A DNA stretch of 64,000 nucleotides from Sterolibacterium sp964521075 (GTDB lineage Bacteria; Pseudomonadota; Gammaproteobacteria; Burkholderiales; Rhodocyclaceae), in assembly GCA_964521075.1 (NCBI GenBank), contig CAZFPI010000003.1:1-64000 (forward strand), written 5' to 3'. Below are positions 7,974-15,881 of this stretch, one piece after another. A model generated the notes under the pieces. It saw nothing but the letters and a program-made list of their open reading frames with translations. It had not been told where the DNA came from and made no database searches. Each line of letters starts with the position of its first letter. The stretch's first letter is position 1. The position numbers and the translations under genes were made by a program.

Positions 7974-9695
7974 TCAGGCCGGCTCAAGATGTTCCAGTAA
8001 TAGCTGGACATTCGCCACACCGTTGTATTCGTGTACATCGAGTTTGAAGACGGCGCGGACGCGATCCGGAACATTTTCGGCAAAGTTGAACTGGATGGCA
8101 TCGAAGCGCGCGCCGCTTTTCGAGAGCGTGAGCTTGAGGTGTTTTTCCTTGAGGATGCGCTGATTTTCCACGTCGAATTCATCGGTAAACAGGGGCGGCG
8201 GAAAACCCTGGCCCCAGATTTGTTCCTGCAGCAGGCGGGCTGAGCTCAGTGACATGTGCGCGGTTTCGAGCGCACCATCGGTTTCCAGGGTGCGGGTGAG
8301 TTCGGCGGGCGTGAGTAGTTGCCGGCAAACATGCTCGAAGGCTTCCTCGAACAGCAGCAGATCATCTTCCCGGATGGTGATACCGGCTGCTGCCGCGTGG
8401 CCGCCAAAGCGCAACAGCAGATCCGGGTGCTGCTTGGCGACGAGATCCAGCGCATCGCGCAGGTGCAGGCCAGGAATCGAACGCCCGGAGCCCTTCAGCT
8501 CGCCTTCGTTACCCCGCGCCAGCACAAACGTGGGGCGATGGCGTTTGTCCTTGATGCGCGAGGCCAGGATGCCGATGACGCCCTGATGCCAGTCCGGGTC
8601 GAACAAGGTGATGCTGGCGGAGGAGTTGCCGGCTTCCGTTTCCTCCTCATTGTTTTCGTTGATTTCTTCCAGCAGCATCAGTGCATCGTTTTGCATGTCG
8701 GCCTCGATGCTGCGCCGTTCCTGATTGAGCTTGTCGAGCTCCTGGGCGATGTTGAGGGCGCGGGCGGCATCTTCCGTACATAGACATTCGATGCCCAAAG
8801 ACATGTCGGCCAGACGGCCTGCTGCATTGAGACGCGGGCCAAGAGCAAATCCAAGATCAAAGACAACGGCATTTTCCGGCCGACGCCCGGCTGCCCGGAA
8901 GAGAGCGGCGACCCCCGGCTGCATCTTGCCTGAGCGCATTCGCGCCAGCCCCTGCGTGACCAGGATGCGGTTGTTGCTGTCGAGCGGGACGACATCGGCT
9001 ACCGTGCCCAGGGCTACCAGGTCGAGCAGGTTGGCAAGATTGGGTTCGGCTTTGTTCTGAAAGATGCCACGTTTTCTCAGTTCGCCGCGCAGGGCGAGCA
9101 TGACGTAGAACATGACACCGCAACCGGCCAGTGCCTTGCTTGGAAAGGCGCAGCCTGGCTGGTTGGGGTTGACGATGACATCGGCTTCCGGGAGAACATC
9201 GCCGGGCAGGTGGTGATCGGTAATCAGGGTTTTCATTCCCAGACGACGTGCCTGGGCGACACCGGCGACGCTGGCGATGCCGTTGTCGACGGTGATGAGA
9301 AGGTCGGGCTGGCGGGCATGGGCCAGTTGTACGATTTCCGGTGTCAGGCCGTAGCCGTATTCAAAACGGTTGGGGACGAGGTAATCAACCTGTTGCGCGC
9401 CCAGGAGGCGCAGGGCGCGCAGGCCGATGGCGCAGGCCGTCGCGCCGTCGCAGTCGTAGTCGGCGACGATCAGCATTTTCCCGTTGGCGGCAATCGTGTC
9501 GGCCAGCAAGACGGCGGCTTCTTCCGCGCCACGCAGCCGGGCAGGCGGCAGAAGCTTGCCAAAGCTGGTGTCGAGTTCGTCGCGGTCAAGAATGCCGCGC
9601 GCGGCATAAAGCCTTGCCAGCAAAGGGTGCATGCCTTGTTGTTCGAGTAGCAGGCTGGCGCGGGTGGGAATGCGGCGGGTGGTGATTCGGGTCAT
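7974..9695 (-). CDS. recJ: Single-stranded-DNA-specific exonuclease RecJ
   Basis: A 573-residue 5'-3' single-strand exonuclease used in recombination and mismatch repair. The DHH phosphoesterase motifs are all present: DYDCDG at 79-84, VDNG at 136-139 and DHH at 160-162. The DHHA1 domain includes FGGHAAAAG near residue 430, and an OB-type C-terminal domain follows. Length is normal for RecJ. The start codon overlaps the stop of the COG4255-like gene upstream by four bases, so the two are co-transcribed on the minus strand. Confidence 0.96.
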   Translation of the reverse strand: MTRITTRRIPTRASLLLEQQGMHPLLARLYAARGILDRDELDTSFGKLLPPARLRGAEEAAVLLADTIAANGKMLIVADYDCDGATACAIGLRALRLLGAQQVDYLVPNRFEYGYGLTPEIVQLAHARQPDLLITVDNGIASVAGVAQARRLGMKTLITDHHLPGDVLPEADVIVNPNQPGCAFPSKALAGCGVMFYVMLALRGELRKRGIFQNKAEPNLANLLDLVALGTVADVVPLDSNNRILVTQGLARMRSGKMQPGVAALFRAAGRRPENAVVFDLGFALGPRLNAAGRLADMSLGIECLCTEDAARALNIAQELDKLNQERRSIEADMQNDALMLLEEINENNEEETEAGNSSASITLFDPDWHQGVIGILASRIKDKRHRPTFVLARGNEGELKGSGRSIPGLHLRDALDLVAKQHPDLLLRFGGHAAAAGITIREDDLLLFEEAFEHVCRQLLTPAELTRTLETDGALETAHMSLSSARLLQEQIWGQGFPPPLFTDEFDVENQRILKEKHLKLTLSKSGARFDAIQFNFAENVPDRVRAVFKLDVHEYNGVANVQLLLEHLEPA

Positions 9696-10780
9696 GGGTG
9701 AATTTCGGCAAGGGAACGGGGACGACGCCAGAAGGCCCGGGCGGATATTTGCGTCAGATCGAGATCGAGGCGGGTTTCATCGCCCGGGGCGGAGATTTTC
9801 AGCCTTTTCAGTCTGCCTGTGATGAGGGCATGGCGTAGTGGTTGCAGCCATTCGCGTTCGGTTTTTATGAGCATCTCTCGCCATTGCAGGAGATCGTACT
9901 GGCGGGCGGCTTGCTGCAAGGTGTCGATGAGCAGCAGGTGCGATCCGCCTGTCTGGGCGAGCAGGGTCTGGGCATTGCCCGGGCAGGAGGCCGATTCGCC
10001 CGCCCGGCGGGCCAGGCCGGTGAGCAGGGCATGGTTGCCATGTACCGCTGTGAAGGGAGATTTTTCCGGTTTTGGCGGCAGGGGGCCTGCCCCCCAGAGC
10101 CATAGCGCGTTCAGGGGAGGCCGGCCTTGCCGTTCCCGTTCTTCGTTGAAGGGCAGGGTGTGCAGCACCATTTGCATTTCGTTCGCCAGGCGACGCCAGC
10201 GCGGGGCATCCGGGCCCCGGGGCAGCATGGCATCGACGCTTGCAGCAGCGGAGGGTGGGGTTGTGGTCATGGCCGGAAAATGTTTCAGGCGCAGATAGCC
10301 ACGCCCCAGGGGGGCGGGGTGAAACTCGTGAAAATCGGGGGAATCGCTGCCAATGTCGGAAAAATACTGGCGAAACGCCGTGGCGATGGCCTGCATTTCT
10401 TCGTCCGATGCCGGGTGCGTTTGCGCGGGCAGGGTGATGCGGCGTTTTTCGACACTGAGATGAACCGGGTCGGCGCACAGCCAGAAGTCGTTTTCTTCGG
10501 GGAGGGCAGCGGATTCGCCGTATCTTCGCAAGGCTCCCAGCGGGTATTCGGTGAACTTTTCCACAGGCTGGCCGTCCACGCCAAAGCATTCGCACAGACA
10601 GGCTTCCAGCGATTGCGCGGGAAGCCACTGTCGCCGGGCACGCCCCAGCAGCCAGGAGAGTGCGGGCAGATCGAGCTTGGCGGTAGCTTCAGGGAGAATC
10701 TGGCGAGGCCAGAGCAGGCCGGGCAAAACGAGTTGTACGGCGAGTTGTACGGACTGGATCGGTACGGACGGAAGCGGCAT
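9692..10780 (-). CDS. Uncharacterised COG4255-like protein upstream of recJ
   Basis: A 362-residue soluble protein. The patterns LDLPALSWLLGR near the start, NDFWLCADPVHLSVEK, and later NALWLWGAGPLPP match a betaproteobacterial family (COG4255) that is sometimes annotated as a phosphoglycerate mutase-like regulatory protein and lies next to recJ in relatives. The biochemical role is unknown and I see no mutase active-site motif. It overlaps recJ by four bases and is divergent from lolC with only 25 bp between start codons. A 12-bp tandem duplication at 10729-10752 encodes the repeated VQLAVQLV near its N terminus. Confidence 0.72.
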   Translation of the reverse strand: MPLPSVPIQSVQLAVQLVLPGLLWPRQILPEATAKLDLPALSWLLGRARRQWLPAQSLEACLCECFGVDGQPVEKFTEYPLGALRRYGESAALPEENDFWLCADPVHLSVEKRRITLPAQTHPASDEEMQAIATAFRQYFSDIGSDSPDFHEFHPAPLGRGYLRLKHFPAMTTTPPSAAASVDAMLPRGPDAPRWRRLANEMQMVLHTLPFNEERERQGRPPLNALWLWGAGPLPPKPEKSPFTAVHGNHALLTGLARRAGESASCPGNAQTLLAQTGGSHLLLIDTLQQAARQYDLLQWREMLIKTEREWLQPLRHALITGRLKRLKISAPGDETRLDLDLTQISARAFWRRPRSLAEIHP

Positions 10781-10805
10781 CCGGCCATGTTAACATACGG
10801 CAATC

Positions 10806-12080
10806 ATGAAATACGAACTGTGGGTTGGCCTGCGCTATACGCGCTCCAGGAAGCGCGAAACCGAAGGGCAGGGGGCTGGCAATGGCTTCATTTCCTTTAT
10901 TTCCCTGATTTCCACCCTGGGCATCGCACTGGGTGTGGCCGCGCTGATTGTCGTTCTCTCTGTCATGAACGGCTTTCAGCGTGAGTTGCGAACGCGCATC
11001 CTGGGGGTGGCCTCGCATGTCCAGGTCACGGGCTCGGCCCGTAGCGGCGGGGAGCTGCCGGATTGGCAAAAAGTCGCGCAGGAGGCATCGCGCCACCCCA
11101 GGGTGCGTGCTGCGGCTCCGTTTGTCCAGGAGCAGGGCATGCTTTCTTTCGATCAGGATGTTCGTGGTGTGATGGTGCGTGGCATCCTGCCGGATGCGGA
11201 GGAAAAAGTCGCCGATTTTGAAAAACACATGAAAGTGGGGCATCTGGCGGAATTGAAGCCCGGCAGCTACGGCATCATCCTGGGCTCCGAAGTGGCATAC
11301 GCCCTGCGGGCATCGATTGGCGACAAGGTCACCCTGATCGCCCCTCAGGGCATGGTGACGGCAGCAGCCATCCTGCCGCGTCTCAAGCAATTCACCGTGA
11401 CCGGTATTTTTGAAGTGGGCATGTTCGAATTCGACTCCGGGCTGGCCCTGATCCACATGACCGATGCCCAGCGTCTTTACCGGCTCGACGACCGCGTCAG
11501 CGGGGTGCGCCTGAAAACTGACGACCTTTTCGCTGCGCCACGCATTGCAAGGGAACTGCTGGGTCTGGTCGATGCCGATGTTTTTATCTCTGACTGGACG
11601 CGCAGCCATGCCAATTTCTTCCGCGCCGTTGCCATCGAAAAGAACATGATGTTCCTGATCCTGCTGCTCATCGTCGCCGTGGCTGCCTTCAATATCGTCT
11701 CGGCACTGGTCATGGCCGTGACCGATAAACAGGCCGATATTGCCATCCTCCGTACATTGGGCGCGTCTCCGGGCAGCATCATGCAGATTTTCATCGTTCA
11801 GGGAGCCTTGATCGGCGTCATTGGCCTGGCCCTGGGTGTGGCTGGCGGTATCACACTGGCCCTCAATGTTGATGTGATCGTGCCTGCCATCGAGCGGCTG
11901 CTTGGTACGCAATTCCTTGCCAAGGATGTCTATTACATTTCCGAACTGCCCTCGGAACTGCAGTGGCCGGATGTGTTCATCATCTCGGGTGTCTCCTTCA
12001 TGCTGACCTTGCTGGCAACGATCTACCCCAGCTGGCGCGCGGCGCGTGTCAACCCGGCGGAGGCCCTGCGCTATGAGTGA
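10806..12080 (+). CDS. lolC: Lipoprotein-releasing ABC transporter permease LolC/LolE
   Basis: A 424-residue inner-membrane permease that extracts mature lipoproteins for transfer to LolA. It has the family layout: one N-terminal membrane span (FISFISLISTLGIALGVAALIVVLSVMNGF, residues about 30-58), a large periplasmic domain to about 275, and three C-terminal spans containing ALVMAVTDKQADIAILRTLGA. The ATPase gene lolD overlaps its end by eight bases. Only one permease gene is present here, so a partner LolE must be elsewhere or the protein works as a homodimer. LolC, LolE and LolF are hard to separate by eye, so the symbol is provisional. Confidence 0.88.
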   Translation: MKYELWVGLRYTRSRKRETEGQGAGNGFISFISLISTLGIALGVAALIVVLSVMNGFQRELRTRILGVASHVQVTGSARSGGELPDWQKVAQEASRHPRVRAAAPFVQEQGMLSFDQDVRGVMVRGILPDAEEKVADFEKHMKVGHLAELKPGSYGIILGSEVAYALRASIGDKVTLIAPQGMVTAAAILPRLKQFTVTGIFEVGMFEFDSGLALIHMTDAQRLYRLDDRVSGVRLKTDDLFAAPRIARELLGLVDADVFISDWTRSHANFFRAVAIEKNMMFLILLLIVAVAAFNIVSALVMAVTDKQADIAILRTLGASPGSIMQIFIVQGALIGVIGLALGVAGGITLALNVDVIVPAIERLLGTQFLAKDVYYISELPSELQWPDVFIISGVSFMLTLLATIYPSWRAARVNPAEALRYE

Positions 12081-12762
12081 ACAGGCCATTGTTTGTCAGG
12101 GCTTGAGAAAAACCTTCTGGCAGGCAGGTAACGAAGTGCCGGTGCTGCGCGACATCGATCTGCAGGTGATGCGGGGCGAGCGTGTCGCCATCGTCGGCAG
12201 CAGCGGCTCCGGAAAGAGTACCTTGCTCCATCTTCTGGGTGGGCTGGATCGCCCGACGGCCGGTAAGGTCAGCGTCCTGGGGCGTGAGCTGACATCACTG
12301 CCGGAAGCCGAACGCGGACGGTTGCGTAACGAAAGCCTGGGGTTCGTTTATCAGTTTCATCATCTGCTGGCAGAATTTTCCGCGCTCGAAAATGTCGCCA
12401 TGCCACTGCGTATCCGCCGCATACCCCGTGCGGACGCCGAGGAGCAGGCTGCCGGGCTGCTCAAGGAAGTCGGTCTGGGGCATCGCCTGACCCATCGGCC
12501 GGGCGAACTCTCCGGTGGCGAGCGTCAGCGTGCCGCCATCGCCCGTGCACTGGTCACCCAGCCCGCCTGTGTGCTGGCCGATGAGCCCACCGGCAATCTG
12601 GACCGACATACGGCGGAAGCCGTTTTTGAGCTCATGCTCTCACTCAATGCCCGGCAGGGAACCAGCATTGTCGTGGTGACGCACGACCCCCGGCTGGCTG
12701 CCCGCGCCGGACGAATCCTTCATTTGCAGGATGGTTCTCTGGCCGCGGGGGATGGCGAGTAG
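12073..12762 (+). CDS. lolD: Lipoprotein-releasing ABC transporter ATPase LolD
   Basis: A 229-residue ABC ATPase that powers lipoprotein release from the inner membrane. Walker A GSSGSGKST is at residues 42-50, the signature LSGGE at 146-150 and Walker B VLADEP at 167-172. It belongs to the LolD/MacB-like subfamily, as shown by the VYQFHHLLAEFSALENVAMP segment. I chose the ATG at 12073, which overlaps the lolC stop (ATGAGTGA); an upstream start at 12046 would add nine residues inside lolC. A small inverted repeat at 12779-12796 follows but has no T-run. Confidence 0.94.
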   Translation: MSEQAIVCQGLRKTFWQAGNEVPVLRDIDLQVMRGERVAIVGSSGSGKSTLLHLLGGLDRPTAGKVSVLGRELTSLPEAERGRLRNESLGFVYQFHHLLAEFSALENVAMPLRIRRIPRADAEEQAAGLLKEVGLGHRLTHRPGELSGGERQRAAIARALVTQPACVLADEPTGNLDRHTAEAVFELMLSLNARQGTSIVVVTHDPRLAARAGRILHLQDGSLAAGDGE

Positions 12763-12820
12763 GCGTCTTTGCCAGGCGTCATGCATCAATGCATGATGCG
12801 TGTCTGGGCTGTATGGAGCG

Positions 12821-12894
12821 TGGAGCGGGTGAAGGGAATCGAACCCTCGTATGCAGCTTGGGAAGCTGCCATTCTACCATTGAACTACACCCGC
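12821..12894 (-). tRNA. tRNA-Gly (anticodon CCC)
   Basis: On the minus strand the sequence folds as a complete 74-nt tRNA with acceptor stem GCGGGTG/CACCCGC, D-arm, anticodon stem GCAGC/GCTGC, T-arm with GTTCGATTC, and an encoded CCA end. The seven-base anticodon loop is TTCCCAA, giving anticodon CCC (glycine, GGG codons). It lies between lolD and the inverted-repeat element. Confidence 0.96.
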
Positions 12895-12923
12895 CCGGAA
12901 GTTTCAGGCCCGGAACTTTCAGG
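12894..12923. repeat. 15-bp tandem duplication beside tRNA-Gly
   Basis: Two adjacent 15-bp units (12894-12908 and 12909-12923), CCCGGAAGTTTCAGG and a copy with one change, start on the last base pair of the tRNA acceptor stem. The duplication is upstream of the tRNA in its own reading direction, so it is in the promoter-side flank. Confidence 0.75.
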
Positions 12924-12995
12924 GATCCTGCTGGCATCCTGAGCAGGCAATTCTAGCATCAACCCACGGGGAAGTTTGTCAAACTGCGACATGCA

Positions 12996-13210
12996 CAGGG
13001 CAATCGCATTTGATTTTCGATGATTGATTGCGCCCGCCGGCAGGAGCCCGCAGGGCGGAGCCACCCGTAGAGGTGGGGCGAGTCCCGGCAGGGTTGAAAA
13101 TGAAGCCGCATGCCGGAGCATCGCGAGAATGGGGTTCGGGGCGAATGACAATTCAGGGCGAATAATGATTCGCCCCTACGGGTGGGGAAATTTCAAATGC
13201 GATTGCCCTG
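12996..13210. mobile_element. Inverted-repeat element copy 2 (MITE-like, intact ends)
   Basis: A 215-bp non-coding element bounded by perfect 18-bp inverted repeats: CAGGGCAATCGCATTTGA at 12996-13013 and its exact complement at 13193-13210. The 10-bp GCGACATGCA lies directly on both sides (12986-12995 and 13211-13220), a perfect target-site duplication. The interior has a hairpin pairing 13156-13163 with 13168-13175 and blocks shared with copy 1. There is no transposase, so it must have moved in trans. CAGGG ends with an 8-10 bp duplication recall ISAs1-family elements, but that link is an inference. It lies 35 bp before the -35 box of the fad regulator. Confidence 0.92.
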
Positions 13211-13245
13211 GCGACATGCAGGTGAATTTCGCGATGAATTTTGCC

Positions 13246-13288
13246 TTGACAGTTTGAAGTGGTTCTGCTGAAATCAAACAAACGTTTG
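13246..13288 (+). promoter_or_regulatory. Promoter and palindromic operator of the fad regulator
   Basis: A perfect -35 box TTGACA (13246-13251) stands 17 bp from a fair -10 TGAAAT (13269-13274). Just downstream, at the expected transcription start, is the perfect palindrome CAAACGTTTG (13279-13288). This matches the general form of PsrA/FadR-like sites, an AAAC and a GTTT half facing each other. The placement predicts autorepression by the TetR protein encoded next. Confidence 0.68.
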
Positions 13289-13306
13289 AAACAGGTGGAA
13301 TCCTTC

Positions 13307-13987
13307 ATGTCCGATCTCGATACCCGAACCCGAATTTTGCGTGCTGCCGAGCTTTTGTTCATCGAGCATGGCTTCGAGGCGACCACGATGCGTCAGATCA
13401 CCGGCAAGGCCGGGGTGAATCTTGCGGCGGTTAATTATCACTTTGGTTCCAAGGAAAGCTTGATCGAGGAGGTGTTCCGGCAGCGTCTGGGCTGGCTCAA
13501 TGAGCAGTGCCTCAAGCAGCTGGATTTTCTGGAGTCGACTGCCGGGGAGCTTCCTTTGCGTCCCCGGCAGATTCTCGAGGCTTTTTTTGGTGTGGCTATC
13601 CGGTTGGCGGCGGACAAGGAAAATGGCGGGAACAGCTTTATGCGGCTTTTGGGGCGAACTTATGCCGCACCGACGCCTTTTGTTCGTGATTTCCTCGCGC
13701 GGGAGTACGCGGGGGCCGTGCCACGTTTCAAGGCGGCCTTGTTCAAGGCTTTGCCGGATGTGCCGCGCGATGAGATCCTGTGGCGGTTTCATTTCATGCT
13801 GGGTGCCATGTCTTACGCCACTTCGGGTTCGGCTGCCCTGAATTTGCTGGGCGGGCTGGAGGATAGCGATCCGGAGGCTCTTCATGCACGCTTGATGAGC
13901 TTTTTGCTGGGTGGGCTGCGCGCGCCGCTACCGGAAGTGGCTCCGGCACGGCCTGAAAAGAAGGTGGATCAACGCCTGATTGCCTGA
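13307..13987 (+). CDS. TetR-family regulator of fatty-acid oxidation, PsrA-like
   Basis: A 226-residue TetR/AcrR repressor. The N-terminal helix-turn-helix includes TTMRQITGKAGVNLAAVNYHFGSKESL, and the AGVNLAAVNYHFGSK segment is characteristic of PsrA-type regulators, which sense acyl-CoA or fatty acids and control beta-oxidation genes. The C-terminal ligand domain is typical in length. The ATG at 13307 has an AGGTGG ribosome site; an upstream GTG at 13259 is within the promoter and operator. The acyl-CoA dehydrogenase, FadB-like and FadA-like genes follow on the same strand, so they are its likely targets. The last residues are a variable basic tail. Confidence 0.85.
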   Translation: MSDLDTRTRILRAAELLFIEHGFEATTMRQITGKAGVNLAAVNYHFGSKESLIEEVFRQRLGWLNEQCLKQLDFLESTAGELPLRPRQILEAFFGVAIRLAADKENGGNSFMRLLGRTYAAPTPFVRDFLAREYAGAVPRFKAALFKALPDVPRDEILWRFHFMLGAMSYATSGSAALNLLGGLEDSDPEALHARLMSFLLGGLRAPLPEVAPARPEKKVDQRLIA

Positions 13988-14075
13988 TCGGGGAATTTTG
14001 CATCTGTCTGTTCCGTCGGCTCATTCCCGGCGGATTGTTTGATCGAGTCTGGAAATTTTTTGGAGGAGCAAGGAT

Positions 14076-15866
14076 ATGGCCCACTACACCCCCCCTTTGC
14101 GCGACATGCAATTCGTCATGCACGAACTGCATCATGTCGAAGCCGAATTGCGGAAATTGCCTCCGCATGCCGATATCGATGCTGCCACCATCGACCAGAT
14201 CGTCGAGGAAATGGGCAAGTTTTGCAGCAAGGTGCTGTTTCCGCTGAATCACAGCGGTGATCGTGAAGGTTGTCATTTCGACCGTGCGACGCAGACGGTG
14301 ACTACTCCCCGGGGGTACAAGGAGGCGTATCGGCAGTACGTCGAGGCGGGCTGGCCTTCGCTGGGCTGTGATCCGGAATATGGTGGCCAGGGGCTGCCGC
14401 ATGTGGTCAGCAGCGCGCTGCTGGAAATGCTCAATTCGGCCAATCAGGCCTGGACGATGTACCCGGGCTTGTCGCATGGGGCCTACGCCTGCCTGCGCGC
14501 GCATGGCACACCCGGGCAGAAGGCACTTTACCTGCCCAGACTGATCGGTGGCGAGTGGACGGGAACCATGTGTCTGACCGAGCCGCACTGCGGTACGGAT
14601 CTGGGCTTGCTACGCAGCAAGGCCGAACCGCAGGCCGACGGCAGTTACCGGATCACCGGCGCGAAAATCTTCATTTCTGCCGGTGAACATGACATGTCAG
14701 CCAATATCGTTCATCTGGTGCTGGCCCGTCTGCCCGATGCGCCTGCGGGCACACGCGGCATTTCGCTGTTCCTGGTTCCGAAATTCCTGCCGGATGCCAG
14801 TGGCAACCCGGGGGCGCGCAATGCCATTGCCTGCGGGGCCATCGAGGAAAAAATGGGCATTCATGGTAATGCGACATGCCAGATGAATCTGGATGGCGCG
14901 ACAGGCTGGATGATCGGCGAGCCAAACAAGGGGCTCAATGCCATGTTTGTCATGATGAACGAGGCACGTCTGGGGGTGGGCCTGCAATCGCTGGGTTTGA
15001 CCGAGGTGGCTTACCAGAACGCCGTTGTCTATGCCCGCGACCGCATCCAGATGCGTAGCCTGTCTGGCGTCAAGGCTGCAGATCAGCCAGCAGATCCGAT
15101 CATCGTGCATCCCGATGTGCGGCGCATGTTGCTGACGGCGCGGGCCTATGCCGAGGCAGGGCGCGCTTTCGCTATTTTCGTGGCCCTGCAAGGTGATCGC
15201 GAGACAAAACACCCTGATCCGGCCGAGCGCGAGGAGGCGGCGGATCTGCTGGCCTTGCTCACGCCCATCGTCAAGGCTTTCCTGACGGATAACGGCTGGA
15301 CCGCCACGACGGAGGCTATGCAGGTTTTTGGCGGCCATGGTTACATCGTCGAAAACGGTATGGAGCAATACGTTCGCGATGCCCGGATCAACATGATTTA
15401 TGAAGGGACGAACACCATTCAGTCACTCGATCTTCTGGGGCGGAAGATTTTGCATGATGGTGGCGCGAAACTTCAGAAATTCGGGGCATTGGTGCAGGCC
15501 TTCATTGCCGAAAACGCGGGTAAAGAGGCAATGAAGGAATTTGTCGAACCGCTGGCCGATCTAGGGGACAAGCTGACCAAACTGACCATGGAACTGGGCA
15601 TGAAGGCGATGCAGAACCAGGATGAAGTGGGGGCGGCTGCCGTGCCTTACCTTCGCGTGGCCGGTCATCTCGTTTTTGCCTGGCTATTTGCCCGCATGGC
15701 GAAAATTGCACTGGAAAAACAGGATTCTGGCGATGTCTTTTACAGGACGAAACTCGCCACGGCACGTTTTTACTTTGCCCGCCTGCTGCCGGAGACTGCC
15801 ATGCTGATCCGCCAGGCACGCTCGGGGGCGGCCTGCCTGATCGATCTCGAAGCCGAACTCTTTTGA
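14076..15866 (+). CDS. Acyl-CoA dehydrogenase (FadE/DmdC-type, about 600 residues)
   Basis: A 596-residue FAD enzyme for the first step of beta-oxidation. It has the acyl-CoA dehydrogenase segments MCLTEPHCGTDLGLL near 165-180 and KIFISAGEHDM near 200, and the catalytic base Glu443 in IYEGTN. The extra C-terminal 120 residues fit the acetyltransferase-like tail of this longer subfamily, which includes 3-methylmercaptopropionyl-CoA dehydrogenase; substrate cannot be told from sequence. A GGAGGAGCAAGG ribosome region precedes the start. It is the first enzyme gene behind the PsrA-like regulator and is followed after 15 bp by the FadB-like gene. Confidence 0.92.
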   Translation: MAHYTPPLRDMQFVMHELHHVEAELRKLPPHADIDAATIDQIVEEMGKFCSKVLFPLNHSGDREGCHFDRATQTVTTPRGYKEAYRQYVEAGWPSLGCDPEYGGQGLPHVVSSALLEMLNSANQAWTMYPGLSHGAYACLRAHGTPGQKALYLPRLIGGEWTGTMCLTEPHCGTDLGLLRSKAEPQADGSYRITGAKIFISAGEHDMSANIVHLVLARLPDAPAGTRGISLFLVPKFLPDASGNPGARNAIACGAIEEKMGIHGNATCQMNLDGATGWMIGEPNKGLNAMFVMMNEARLGVGLQSLGLTEVAYQNAVVYARDRIQMRSLSGVKAADQPADPIIVHPDVRRMLLTARAYAEAGRAFAIFVALQGDRETKHPDPAEREEAADLLALLTPIVKAFLTDNGWTATTEAMQVFGGHGYIVENGMEQYVRDARINMIYEGTNTIQSLDLLGRKILHDGGAKLQKFGALVQAFIAENAGKEAMKEFVEPLADLGDKLTKLTMELGMKAMQNQDEVGAAAVPYLRVAGHLVFAWLFARMAKIALEKQDSGDVFYRTKLATARFYFARLLPETAMLIRQARSGAACLIDLEAELF

Positions 15867-15881
15867 CCGGAGGAATATCTC

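Noticed and set aside
10689..12089. 466-codon open frame on the minus strand
   Set aside because: Antisense to lolC and shifted across the COG4255-like gene start; no motif.
12779..12796. Inverted repeat after lolD as a terminator
   Set aside because: 8-bp arms with a two-base loop and no T-run.
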